From positions 1 through 58,482 of the forward strand of contig JADGBR010000011.1 in assembly GCA_015231405.1 (NCBI GenBank): a DNA stretch of 58,482 bases, in the 5' to 3' direction. This document shows positions 27,401-30,576 of this stretch, piece after piece. Both the position numbers and the translations under genes were made by a program. The notes under the pieces are model-generated. The model was not told the DNA's origin and did not search any database. It saw only the letters and a program-made list of their open reading frames with translations. How positions within the stretch are numbered: position 1 is the first letter of the stretch; every line of letters begins with the position of its first letter. This DNA comes from Candidatus Omnitrophota bacterium. GTDB taxonomy: Bacteria > Omnitrophota > Gorgyraeia > Tantalellales > Tantalellaceae.

Positions 27401-29913
27401 AATACTGGACGGACCACAATTTTCTGCAAAGGGTGGCTTTGCAGGCCGCGTTCTTTACCGATCAGGGCAAAGAGAACCTGAGGGCGCTGGTCACGGCCCT
27501 CGCCGATAACGAAGAAGGGGTATCGATAAAATGGGATGACCATTACGCGGCGATGTTAAAAGCGGGGTTCGATGGCTCTTTCACAAGGCGCTGGAGCGGG
27601 AACACGCAATATGCCGTTGACCCGAGAGACTCGGGAAAAGCCTCCGTATCTTACGGCTCGATAAAAGCGAATATCATGAGGCATCTCGGGATGGGAACGG
27701 GTGAGTTATCGGCTCTTCCGGAAAGGGTACGGGCCGAAAAATCCGGGGAAGACGCCTGTGGGCTGGAGGAAGCCGTTTCGGCATTGTCACTGGTCATCAA
27801 GGCGCTGGACGAAGGGAAGAAACCCCGGAGCGAAGACATGGCCGTCGCGGCAAGATTTATAGGTTCGGATACTTCCGGCATACTGAACAAGGAACTTCTT
27901 AACGATCTGAAAGCGCTGTCGGCCGTCGGGACAACTTACGATAACGACGGGATGGAACATACTTTTAGAGTGACTTCGGACCCGAACATATTCATGCGTT
28001 CGGGTCTGGAGCCGTATCCCACATGCCAGAGATGCATAGCGAGAACTCCTCAGAATAAGAACGGACAGCTCATAAACCGCATAAGGTACGGCCAGTTCAA
28101 ATTGGCGCAGCACCTGATCGGCAATACGGTCGTAATAAGAACGCATGTAGAGGTCACTCTGGACGGTGATGGGAAGCCTGTACTTCTGGTGGAAACTTTC
28201 TACCAGCATCTTCAGATACCTTTTGACGAAGAAGTTTTCAGGGATGAGATCACGCGGTACGCCGCCTCGATCGGCATAGACCGGATATACTGGGCCGAAA
28301 AGCCCGAGGATCCCCAGGTAGTGAACGAGGACAACCCGCGTCCTCTGACCATAGGGCCCGAGCTTTACCGCGACCATCAAAAATTCCAGTATATGACGAA
28401 AAGCGCCTCTTTCGGGCAACCCGCGTCCGGAACGAGGCCCGGTGTGATCGACCAGTTCGCCGGGAAGTTCAGGAATACGCTTATCGTTAAAAAATACTCG
28501 GAAGAAGGGGAGAGGACCGTAGGGCTTATGGCGGCGCGGATGAGCGAGCTTTCGCCTGAGCAGCAGGAAAAGGTCGTTGCGCTTATTAAAGGATGGTATG
28601 GAACATATTTATCCATTAGGGATAAGGCGGGATCGGGACTCGGGGCCGAAGAATACAAGGCGCTTAGTAAAGCCTGTAGTCATATCCGTGACGTCGCTAT
28701 TTTAGCTGAACGGATAAAACTCGCTCCGGGGTCGGGTAATGACATGTTCCTGGCTTTGGGGGTCAGGGGCAGGGCGGAAGAAATAACAGATCCCGCTAAG
28801 GCCGATATTGTGAGCGTGGAATCGTCATTCCTGGGGGAGATATCCGGCGATGACGGGAAAAAAGATATCCGGCTCAGGATGTGGCAGAACGACCCGGCAT
28901 CCGTCGTATACGGTCATTGGCGCGAAAGGCCGGATATATGGAAAATTATGCCTTGCGCTGTCCGCGGTGCCGGAGAGACTCTCATGGCCTGGGCCATCAA
29001 TGCGTTGGATAAAGGGATCTATCCCGATCTTAAGGGCGCGGGTATATCGTTCCTTGTGCCCGGCGCTCGGGCTACGATGGCCAAAATGGGTTTCAAAAGT
29101 AAGAAGGATGCCCACAACCTGAGAACCGGACAGAAGCGGAGCCCCTGGACCTATGACCAAGAAGAAATGAACGAAGGCCTTAGAACGAGCACCGAAAACA
29201 CCGTGGGGATCTTGACTGAAAGCGCTATCAAAGATCCGTCCGCGGCGGATCACCTCGCGAGTCTGATCGAATCCCAGGGACAAAAGACCGATATTGGCGG
29301 GACCTCTGAGGATCTTAAGCATGTCCGTGGTTTCGCGGGCTTCCTCAAAATGGCGCAGGCGAATAGCGGAACTAAGATCGCGTTCATCGCGCTGGGGAGA
29401 GACTGGATCGATAAAGCTATAAGCGATCATGCGCAGAAAGACGAGGTTAATTCGATGATAAGGGCCATAAGGCTGTTCTGCGAGGACGAAAATATACCGT
29501 TCTTCTATGTCCCCAAGAACGACAGGAACATCATCGGCGAGATCAGGGCTCTTAAGTCCGGCGATATCTCGGCGAGGGGGATAGTCCTGGCCGGCGAAGA
29601 GACGATAACCGGGATCGAGACGATGCTTAAAGACCTCGGCTTAAAGGACGACGACCGGGTAACACTTGCTACCGTCGACGGGTCGCGTCTTAACCCGGAC
29701 AGTTTTATCCGGCTCGTCGAGATGTTCGAGGTCCTTTTCGAACTATTCGTCCAGCCCGGCGCGGCCCAGGCCATTAAGGACGCTCATGATAAGCTCAAGT
29801 TCGAGACGGTAGGCGGAAGGATATCCCGCATAATCTTTATCCCCGACGCGGAACCGCTCGGAGAGGATATCGAAGAGTTAAGGCTAAGATACAGGCTGCA
29901 GATAGCTGCGTAA
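9499..29913 (+). CDS. Giant exported multidomain protein, 6804 residues
   Basis: One uninterrupted frame of 20.4 kb. The N-terminus has a basic stretch, a hydrophobic core (about residues 13-31) and an Ala-rich end ('SWAYGD'), then a 'TLAPPL' segment, which together look like an export signal. Modules in order (residues): glutamate dehydrogenase-like 223-730; P-loop kinase-like 780-1005; methyltransferase-like 1093-1188; TPRs 1370-1570; a region around 'HIEREHLF' 1615-1880; a second Rossmann-like region 2100-2430; membrane segments 2445-2570; radical SAM 3555-3880; histidine kinase-like 3950-4336; PIG-L-like 4448-4700; second histidine kinase-like 4900-5283; HEAT repeats 5305-5715; and an unassigned C-terminal 1000 residues. 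The larger modules are annotated separately. Proteins of this size are known from Omnitrophota and a few other candidate phyla. The function of the whole is unknown. Several active-site motifs are intact, which argues against a purely structural role. Confidence 0.93.
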   Translation: MKARHQKFITLKRVVSGSLTFAMLVSDISWAYGDVSTATLAPPLASKPLEGLDKTKWGWAAVEIEYIMAEALTLGVSKEVLKTMLRRYIKSRGTIEALSRYDIDNISEVRDNSKNLIELAIPLKRENMPDLLAIYNYESGGQEIRLHAKTVFMHVRESSEESEPLLNDITVDKKRSAIQGLEAPIELRRPVTEKKAEEILNGNKTSAAMVPSGTSSQTTKPLTILEAARMNISSAARAMGLHSDLKEKILGAGRVTRVKFDVKLDDGETVSVWGFRVLQNDARGAGKGGLRWLECTDETPEEAETTAAGLATLMSVKNAVIGVPYGGGKGDIFVPKRKYTDNDKARIFRVFSRELTERNAVGTFIDVPAPDKGTDARMMAWFMDEHIRTLVMLDKLYDKAIQASLGGVEASSDPQKTPYLDEYMRLLAGDKAGVLEGIELGAITGKPIGKGGSEGRTKATGFGGFLAFKTILKYFTTAADFDTDPVGAALKEDARKVLRKDISGMSVAIQGTGNVGEYAAWDFYNSGAKITMLQDVSCTIYNPNGIDLGALDKALVRGPDGRWADLKTLDEVFLKASGTSIVEDGAFWTTYSDIKVPAAKEMQITARNAPLLKCGVILELANSPTTPDADAILKERGILVVPDVLANVGGVTVSYFEWLQNIEGRYWMGYSVDKMLEERIVRESGSVLSVARKYKVDLRVAAYILSIARIADAEIARSREFEEKFLGNGAAETPYSGFGELGLSPDTCEELELAGRMGRYSEVIEREEKRHTEEVLEIARKIDSSFEKSRGGFILVSGPRTSGKMAFSERVAAVLSDMGRRTVRVDMDEKLAAYETSLIAGGAKGEELYQKKLDKMGDIINELRGEKPAGDDALYVIEGDYALSDKLLDKRAGLLKDVQTFGIFVNTATSFKLAGNRPLTSLDLRLFRHILTFAGIFKKDPLEIIREWPATRAHDLKYVYPAWKNADVTFNSYLAYELPVLKPYVEPLIKTALDKARSVSDKSSVKTIEHLISILEGVTEVTGNINIPADSIVRQFTGTVQSLGPLDVAFEEALSVPSDGVIIDLMPEAGNYPDDKVFFTWPDEPEQKSKRNDNLKWVLDQALSRKMVVVLGAGSADYSMIAEYAGVEKVILVDIVPGQLRAARDHFPEKFRDKVYLARADLMGLTPGFYDGLHSSLSAGTGGVDGMFETLLGYLEGFGSAPGTRKPPLPPDIADITIADKVYTAVRINLIHYVFEVFMGALEDHGLPRPGDETVSLIYERLIKALSPVAGRLEIKDWSEMTKDAGLVYAADSRYFKRYDDGVESVMIEDDDPLFAGLEGEHLSALQGLPSSEWGSEYRERAGDGRIVSNGRFTMQALCMIRAPKGGKKEDFIKAARDFSQKRNDRAAIVMSDKALELDAVDPQALFLRARALSFLGDMVRAKQAFKRLIEVEKSASNFYMYAAVLFSLGHIDEAIRQIERAIKINPLDPRNYSFLSKTAMASGDLDRALWAASKAVQLAPKGDMNWSDLAEVRCSRGEYEEALEAADKAIELDDNLSRSVRTKARLLAQFGRLDEALTAVNGLISKGIKDDLVIKVKGQILSAVLTRAHMLHGYAGLGKKIEELKKTEGERWNEIAAHLPANYKRVASGKPVRALPRVIHIDKGAIWHIEREHLFDPERVQRKPEHKTFFPKGYTQRDMIGLLNRAAGNISSGSAKAVDSLPDGSRIDWWPSDHHIYYASSAYTRNPLRLGIVADDNGAVITANLRWGEDVQYYRSGHPIYKPQQNMIPGNMPLWNKSTRRPLVAVHGNRDFGFTRIINSPDFSALDPIEREQLIWLAAVEGKMSSGDEKSVHYTYEIPFAEWRENLGAGSVTLKVGAGSGWVMDMTVDRTKIDLGGSPTPKELPEDDSEEAKIVRGILASVNSFREELYEKLIPGFDPAKPDRKTVFKVTKIITAIFEAVSEVHRVSEPELGWGRYILNTTIQLKEIEKQLKYIKFGLPKSFPGLKAPFDHFYAQMDELGKILEKGKIRDLWKYIDLSNYIKGNVIINASMNYAGEERDGFIKKGTKAWAKFVEARERIKGEAPRRIKEKRGECKKRAVRLLGRFLESEKKELSGALSPREIPLLEQAIVRFKASRAYDFKAAEFVEERQDFVLGHYTGTENEYFIGLDLIAYLEKRGPPSLVDEYLVHEVLCNKYGHKEAIAIQKKWFPEHYKKENLKEGANEEKGLLGYWLVSFIKDALADKDVDPSGLYFDYGESDAENIAGMPVEGSDTLSGFIGRFFRGRTAISGYDLGAAEGKKTADMKQILGRIADARGYFGLEKDPRLSVIGIMRGNPVLPSQDFVEEIGLLEKRGKKDIITVFAPTFFHLEEYIAAAKKLVKDDGLIIVINLRSEIDSLIAGKRVVESDLDGPAVREIMKDFKVIRFRGAANEEDFTVCQRNPFAFVYSPGGFKGRGDPAGIAPGPMLLFMMLPVWLDRIRSWMEKRRTLKEVGEPDLSSMVKKDAGRSGGIYSGKSTGNRGHYAKLIGIIAGLWVFFGGSGVLLAATKMAIGAIAPSSGEDLAQWLVNLGALSLGAGVLMALFRGEGDTGSSDPVKPVIPGLPMYDRKEFRKHTLDEVRERFGELSRTGFPGLHKVERKALWDWVLFPLAYYDLYDPEKAGIVRKMIEKGTLYYGPDMPDIFECAHNGDRENPVVAINIRGHLGNESTRLIYAVESLFGNDHKTSEAVQANYGKFSSVCDNWEENRLPHDRGSCTREDEGWAIRLFVSELRDTARREGRRMIFLGAAAYPLFVFAKRLYPDDDIAYFHFQRAIYRSSDPDMVAEYLRGQPCLKDNKPLMPIDIGYEGTAVESLGRHLEMAFPGRGYARSEMYFGQMLYLNKEAKYSRVNGFNKTVPEGYAERKITMPFDMMIGRIAAELEGMPRAPEDTIVGLERADGGVRIITLNIPYGLFVQDPTDLRANISSVDKEKRDARIEEIWDEITKFSGPSGLFKYDDDRDVSEDLRTEADAKNAAAWPNAAYMIGDYADRRSVGGLEKVDLLARVYLAEKVLKDHGADTSIRGLEIMEFHLETSLADNPRLDKFREKTRALIAGARSAELSDEASLSGWLMENLRSLFTGPEQKLFNAILNFPLIVERDKVSEEYITRGIGTNSADTEAERKMRDLFRMMRLIFLYNGADDLESLYDNMEEQRELFDSGKNLECGPGYLYSGLPDIGALAGTGRIDGKINVTRVAESYGFQVFNSGNIDPGIVVLKTQVFNAKLREGNAAIAYAKKTASGASGAACPDWIGGTLTLDDIAEIWVSENTYLRYAKILGGKIKVIPGLRHEDIENGFPGYLEAIHERVAAYMEERGLLVNIVLFRAKDAALSGRTTPHKENEYADLMPVGVWYEDIYKYVKENMEKGSFENVFMRMFKDPDLWFAFPDHGGSLELDAVEYSRELSDMSDLELLDEYVRLDPEEYIRAHYKSLTDLNEVLFCHMLTRTVGGLVSYDDTLRDDPDLIDENPDITASALITKKRLLLLREWSYRHWNNAPRVRSRSIFDGQSGTARGTLQMDPSGVEQIGVDDDGAGEEERAILRKLPGYRDKIYSPKTLLLGSGQCSLRCKHCLQGKVLSNYLRRHKKEFRKMLIEADKAGIADYGWCIGEPFEYPDFFYEMLGAMCRLKNVNSIGFVTNASFADTLDNARKVLADTMLVVGGNVNEESAIDLHLDFSWDREHIARGITADHVINLLRAVGEEWGGGPVKMQTVPFPNDDSVTELLSALKNDGLIGENADIAEIAENGTVELTNGITLSIYRLSAVVPEGAAAHLIAGVDYEYYAMTREAMESLPGRDRIGYSFTRDKDGRMIPFSQELVLGPDGKLYLNDKFAIRKSVPLAYMTDIGKAIDKVNTHPVLRALVSKGFKSCIDAYSALPEEAKKIKDIYGYFIGKPNDVALLSSMIFDDSEIRDGFLKALIPGEFSGLPAGQSKDKFGDIFSFVGDAGRREEFVKTASDKIIADGASSGVFVEELVDAVIDGKITLDEARDIALDVEVEVDMAGEGFSMLSGQIMTRYRTRVVESLGPEARRLISIADMGNDMVHNIKGHLVLMYRQIKDDDGLNGQLSGSREFADYDNLMGGRFEFIHMEPNRGYTRPEIASPSLEEKIRYFGTVLEGIKGLKAKVSAMIGAGDTGKALSVLAENLDIVEKNARGYIDIARSMDMTAGKKEVNVAALLEPLVGALNRPKEKARYTIRAEYGADIPLVLAEPMSLQQVFLNIMDNAINALDKVPEAELTINVSRDGDDVVVKFKDNGKGIEAGDIGRIFDRYFTTRKSSGGTGLGLSHAKEVTTALGGTIGVVSEPGKGAEFTIRLPAANIAGAPNNAIPSAEAVSVPAASDPAKMIEELCAMARGSIPDERAGEIIKKLTALGTERPDVQSALLLYSRLRNKPLSGLFDNYHIADVPVRLVPAQGVKFMQRGDRTFVDTFGERKVMFVECHPDDAMLNIGELTSSLFRSDSVFVTGVPDPAGVSDDSVGPLSEEYELQSGSGVDIKTNIRAFEAEKGAWIMLARYHIDLKIEWPIVRAARNEAGALLSFETEFAEPSVRDRQKVDEIVKKYPDKDIYMIPSPFSNHPHHRALAKLFLNSICRFNSKARIFFYDDDLSFKQHDTGANVYFYYGQPEQEFKDKWVERIYDSQIKRRGPGFYAGRADQIAEAAADAGFKEMVFKQGEAEKFLVYFLREYKYAERLIEVKVVPKSGEDGFAWAAWQVPESDVPLLTYPEERELAPEASSVSARRPAGEDYSPLPLVIEDWSDPGDNLVTRILLSTSDARRISLDLSVNPQLSSGRLPYMLVYDMNVLGENGEPDYRGWVDIGTDGEQVKDHSIHFKRTSPDEIAVRRAVLAFLEKAERDPKGFLQNDAPGPVSGMLYRARTINPDALAAIFSFVGEEGRKDEFIEKAAGKIVKDPALSDEFARKMAEEIVLGRISVLDAGKISREIGKLCYKTSRVLIELGEKVMRCYWERAIRAMSPEDKRIIDIAGLGNAMIHNINAHICIIVDMIISDRTIKDEITTSGEFKAFKEMVIAGWTAEYGPEVDQGYTDPEVAKRSIEEKGRHFREMLPAIQGLQERVRKCITSGIASEELGTLLMNLRIVEKNLLGYIDIARSQEMKASKEAVNVVDLLEPLVGALSRPKEKKRYQISAIFDRNVPPVLADPLALQQVFLNIMNNATIALHDARNGWLSISVKSENGEVVITFSDNGPGISPENIHRIFDPYFTTRKDSGGTGLGLSHAKEVTTALGGTIEVASELRKGAKFTIRLPAAEKDLSETFEKRPGLDKSSDGNEWYEISRMREASKVALISESWVEKMAGDDDLGMRISGAMNLGALFAYAPKKAALLLRCALADGSDMVREQAAANIGEMCGSDPEGAQKLLEAALSDPEENARAGALRSLPKMMGHFREKTKALSLLEKGMNDPSTSIRTVSVHAIKGLTAAEPEKAKELLVKALADEKYQVRCEAYLMIGDIFRDDPEMAKDILEKGLLDDIPYVRLAAMTSLPALYSHYPAYARAKLEAAIESGDKFARSGAVMGLDKVYEYDRVTAERIVRMALGDEEFLFTQYKVLNSLLKTLFSYDPAKGEELFFRAINHPDDNVRVVGMQNIGPLIEYDYDKGIGVYRKAAFSHDMFKRGGAANGLPQLFKRDPALAEKLMFTLIGDEEWFVKTGAAQAIPAYLAARRKDVNYFADKILRQGWIPEDSGSVLFVSALVYGACLLDRAFDPEKDLSRLRSLMGTLDASVIKESEKRRYSGAIAVLSAIKPAMEHWDDAVLNDREQLLTLLRAIDAVMTGDYGTLKDGISGIKHSVRSVIPKIRDVFHIFGPKDMTPGLDALMDISGKNGDLDREKISLIYFVNMMSGKLSKGLAAAVAGSVDLTNDKSAKRFFRYASLLDATPETYLEDYEPVIRNGKVDLTLERQRVIGILLKALKEDLSLTDKEEEKLKRSLGKFQEYWTDHNFLQRVALQAAFFTDQGKENLRALVTALADNEEGVSIKWDDHYAAMLKAGFDGSFTRRWSGNTQYAVDPRDSGKASVSYGSIKANIMRHLGMGTGELSALPERVRAEKSGEDACGLEEAVSALSLVIKALDEGKKPRSEDMAVAARFIGSDTSGILNKELLNDLKALSAVGTTYDNDGMEHTFRVTSDPNIFMRSGLEPYPTCQRCIARTPQNKNGQLINRIRYGQFKLAQHLIGNTVVIRTHVEVTLDGDGKPVLLVETFYQHLQIPFDEEVFRDEITRYAASIGIDRIYWAEKPEDPQVVNEDNPRPLTIGPELYRDHQKFQYMTKSASFGQPASGTRPGVIDQFAGKFRNTLIVKKYSEEGERTVGLMAARMSELSPEQQEKVVALIKGWYGTYLSIRDKAGSGLGAEEYKALSKACSHIRDVAILAERIKLAPGSGNDMFLALGVRGRAEEITDPAKADIVSVESSFLGEISGDDGKKDIRLRMWQNDPASVVYGHWRERPDIWKIMPCAVRGAGETLMAWAINALDKGIYPDLKGAGISFLVPGARATMAKMGFKSKKDAHNLRTGQKRSPWTYDQEEMNEGLRTSTENTVGILTESAIKDPSAADHLASLIESQGQKTDIGGTSEDLKHVRGFAGFLKMAQANSGTKIAFIALGRDWIDKAISDHAQKDEVNSMIRAIRLFCEDENIPFFYVPKNDRNIIGEIRALKSGDISARGIVLAGEETITGIETMLKDLGLKDDDRVTLATVDGSRLNPDSFIRLVEMFEVLFELFVQPGAAQAIKDAHDKLKFETVGGRISRIIFIPDAEPLGEDIEELRLRYRLQIAA
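10165..11700 (+). other. Domain: glutamate dehydrogenase-like module
   Basis: Residues 223-734 of the giant protein match the Glu/Leu/Phe/Val dehydrogenase family over its full length. The substrate- and catalysis-linked lysines are present in 'GKGGLRW' (K287), 'LMSVKNA' (K317) and 'YGGGKGD' (K329), and the catalytic Asp in 'PAPDKGT' (D371). Their spacing resembles that of bacterial hexameric glutamate dehydrogenases. The NAD(P)-binding loop is 'GTGNVG' (511-516). A 40-residue insertion near 405-445 is not expected. The family oxidatively deaminates glutamate or the reverse; whether this copy is active inside an exported protein is unknown. Confidence 0.85.
11830..12520 (+). other. Domain: P-loop kinase-like (uridine kinase/PRK type)
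   Basis: Residues 778-1007 contain a Walker A motif 'GPRTSGK' (798-804) after a hydrophobic strand, then 'RVDMDEK', where uridine kinases have an Asp-rich strand. The later 'PLTSLDLRLFRHI' and the C-terminal 'VYPAWKNADVTFNS' segment resemble uridine kinase/phosphoribulokinase-type domains. The substrate is not identifiable. Confidence 0.55.
12775..13060 (+). other. Domain: SAM-methyltransferase-like Rossmann fold
   Basis: Residues 1093-1188 show the motif I pattern 'VVVLGAGSADYS' followed by 'VILVDIVPGQLRAAR', as in class I SAM-dependent methyltransferases. No catalytic motif IV is clear, so the module may bind without catalysing. Confidence 0.45.
13600..14215 (+). other. Domain: tetratricopeptide repeats
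   Basis: About five consecutive 34-residue TPRs at residues 1368-1572, with recurring 'A...DKALELDAVDPQALFLRA' and 'AIKINPLDPRNYSFLSK' type units. They probably form a protein-binding superhelix within the giant protein. Confidence 0.85.
14340..15130 (+). other. Region around 'HIEREHLFDP', possible toxin-type fold
   Basis: Residues 1615-1878. The stretch 'WHIEREHLFDP', then 'KTFFPKGYTQRDMIGLLNRA', recalls the 'HI..RH...KS.F....t..dii..i..A' pattern in some polymorphic-toxin and phage-associated nuclease-like domains. The resemblance is by eye only. A Trp- and Tyr-rich beta region follows. It could equally be an unrelated binding domain. Confidence 0.25.
15820..16800 (+). other. Region with 'VHEV' motif and Rossmann-like segment
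   Basis: Residues 2108-2434. The first part contains 'LVDEYLVHEVLCNKYGHKEA', with an HE pair that is not followed by a zincin-type HExxH, and the later His is in 'YGHKEA'. The second part ('LSVIGIMRGNP', 'DIITVFAPTFFHLEEYI', 'GLIIVINLRSE') looks like the C-terminal half of a class I methyltransferase fold. No function can be assigned. Confidence 0.3.
16831..17205 (+). other. Membrane segments of the giant protein
   Basis: Three hydrophobic stretches: 'PMLLFMMLPVWLDRI' (about 2445-2460), then 'LIGIIAGLWVFFGGSGVLLAA' (about 2506-2527), then 'WLVNLGALSLGAGVLMALF' (about 2548-2566). Two or three membrane passes here would place the parts before and after on defined sides of the inner membrane. 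Confidence 0.7.
17240..18330 (+). other. Unassigned domain with 'PIDIGYEGTAVESLG' motif
   Basis: Residues 2581-2944. The segment 'MIFLGAAAYPLFVFAKRLYPDDDIAYF' followed by 'PLMPIDIGYEGTAVESLGRH' looks like an alpha/beta fold that binds a phosphorylated ligand and is reminiscent of HAD-like or phosphoribosyltransferase-like proteins in surface polysaccharide loci. I cannot assign it firmly. Confidence 0.25.
20160..21140 (+). other. Domain: radical SAM module
   Basis: Residues 3555-3881. The [4Fe-4S] cysteine triad is present as 'CSLRCKHC' (C3583, C3587, C3590), the CxxxCxxC signature of radical SAM enzymes. It is followed by 'GWCIGEPFEYPDF' where these enzymes have the 'GGEP' strand, and by 'VNSIGFVTNASF', matching the 'i.TNG' strand. 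The substrate is unknown. Such a cluster would normally be assembled in the cytoplasm, which conflicts with the export signal at the N-terminus. Confidence 0.75.
21350..22510 (+). other. Domain: histidine kinase-like module 1
   Basis: Residues 3951-4337. A helical region with 'MVHNIKGHLVLM' (H4062 is a candidate phospho-acceptor) precedes an HATPase_c domain. The ATPase has the N box 'NIMDNAINAL', G1 'KDNGKGI', 'IFDRYFTTR' and G2 'GGTGLGLSHA'. All ATP-binding boxes are intact. A second copy with the same layout lies at 24200-25350. Confidence 0.85.
22840..23600 (+). other. Domain: PIG-L/LmbE deacetylase-like
   Basis: Residues 4448-4701. The zinc-binding signature 'HPDD' (4459-4462) follows a hydrophobic strand, and a second His-rich motif 'NHPHHR' (4593-4598) corresponds to the 'HPDH' site of the family. 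Between them 'AFEAEKGAWIMLARYHID' fits the conserved 'R..E...A...lG' helix. PIG-L proteins deacetylate N-acetylglucosamine-containing substrates, which would suit an envelope-associated protein. Confidence 0.7.
24200..25350 (+). other. Domain: histidine kinase-like module 2
   Basis: Residues 4901-5284, a divergent duplicate of module 1. The candidate His is H5009 in 'MIHNINAHICII'. The ATPase boxes are 'NIMNNATIAL', 'SDNGPGI', 'IFDPYFTTR' and 'GGTGLGLSHA'. The segment 'HAKEVTTALGGTI' is identical in both. The upstream helices ('AIFSFVGEEGRKDEFIEKAA' against 'DIFSFVGDAGRREEFVKTAS') are also shared, so the whole ~385-residue unit was duplicated, with the PIG-L domain between the copies. Confidence 0.85.
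25420..26640 (+). other. Domain: HEAT-like repeats
   Basis: Residues 5308-5714 hold about ten helical repeats of 35-38 residues, with recurring patterns such as 'LLRCALADGSDMVREQAAANIG' and 'LLVKALADEKYQVRCEAYLMIG'. They probably form a binding solenoid. Confidence 0.85.
27930..29913 (+). other. C-terminal region of the giant protein, unassigned
   Basis: Residues 6145-6804. It contains a CxxC pair in 'YPTCQRCIAR' (6176, 6179), followed by 'VVIRTHVEVTLDGDGKPVLLVE', and later a Gly-Ala-rich alpha/beta region ending in 'IIFIPDAEPLGEDIEELR'. The last 230 residues look like one compact domain ('KIAFIALGRDW', 'IPFFYVPKNDRN', 'VTLATVDGSRLN'). I recognise no family. Confidence 0.35.
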
Positions 29914-29922
29914 TTATGTTCC

Positions 29923-29974
29923 GTGGGAAGTAGGATGTATGACGTGGGACGTCCTACATCCTACTTCCTACGGG
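29923..29974. repeat. Heptad-period inverted array after the giant gene
   Basis: Seven 7-bp units in a row: GTGGGAA, GTAGGAT, GTATGAC, GTGGGAC, then GTCCTAC, ATCCTAC, TTCCTAC. The second half is close to the reverse complement of the first, so the array folds into a hairpin. It lies 10 bases after the stop of the giant gene and may limit read-through, although no T-tract follows. Confidence 0.8.
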
Positions 29975-30016
29975 AATCCGTCACTGTATTTTCTTCTCCC
30001 CGAGCTCGACAAAGAG

Positions 30017-30022
30017 TATAAT
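30017..30022 (+). promoter_or_regulatory. Possible -10 element of the YhcH family gene
   Basis: TATAAT at 30017-30022, with no good -35 at the usual distance. A start near 30029 would leave a short leader containing the Shine-Dalgarno AGGGAGGG before the ATG at 30045. Confidence 0.4.
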
Positions 30023-30044
30023 ACCCCCGCTTAGGGAGGGACAA

Positions 30045-30491
30045 ATGATCATCGACATATTATCCAACCGTGACCGCTATTCCGCGATGCATCCTGGCTT
30101 CGCCGCAGCTTTTTCTTTTATCCATAAAGCGCTGCGGGAGGGGATAGGGGATGGGGAGTATGAGATAGACGGAAGAAACTTATACGCAACTGTCTCATCC
30201 GTCCGCGGCAAGGGGCGAGGCGGAGCTAAACTTGAAGCTCACCGCAAATATATCGATATACAACTAGCCATCTCCGGGACGGACACAATAGGCTGGAAAC
30301 CGATCGGAAACTGTCTGAAGCCGGAAGAAGCGTACAACCAGGCGCGGGACATAATACTCTTTTCCGATACCGCGGATATGTACATCCCCGTAACGGGCCA
30401 GCTGTTCAGCGTCCTCTACCCCGAAGACGCCCACGCGCCGCTCGCTTGTGAAGGATTTGTGAGGAAGATAGTAGTTAAGATAGCGGTATAA
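30045..30491 (+). CDS. YhcH/YjgK/YiaL (DUF386) family protein
   Basis: 148 residues, the normal length for this cupin-like family, which includes YhcH of the sialic acid operon and the beta subunit EbgC of a beta-galactosidase. Conserved features are 'EAHRKYIDIQ', with a metal-ligand His, the central beta strands and 'VLYPEDAHAP' with the second metal-site His. The family is thought to act on sugars, possibly as an anomerase, but its role is poorly defined. The ATG follows AGGGAGGG at good spacing. Neither neighbour is a sugar-catabolic gene. Confidence 0.88.
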   Translation: MIIDILSNRDRYSAMHPGFAAAFSFIHKALREGIGDGEYEIDGRNLYATVSSVRGKGRGGAKLEAHRKYIDIQLAISGTDTIGWKPIGNCLKPEEAYNQARDIILFSDTADMYIPVTGQLFSVLYPEDAHAPLACEGFVRKIVVKIAV

Positions 30492-30498
30492 ACTTGTG

Positions 30499-30519
30499 TG
30501 GTTCGTGGTTCGTGATTCG
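30499..30519. repeat. Short heptad array
   Basis: Three 7-bp units: TGGTTCG, TGGTTCG, TGATTCG. No inverted partner is seen nearby. It is followed by a GGGGGACAGTCCC near-palindrome at about 30525. Confidence 0.6.
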
Positions 30520-30576
30520 TTTATGGGGGACAGTCCCGGAAGGGACACCCTTGAGCACAAAAATCGCGTTTTTTCA

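Noticed and set aside
9499-29913. Misassembled fusion of several genes
   Set aside because: No internal stop, promoter or Shine-Dalgarno/start cluster marks a junction, codon use is even, and duplicated modules share style. Long-read proof is lacking, however.
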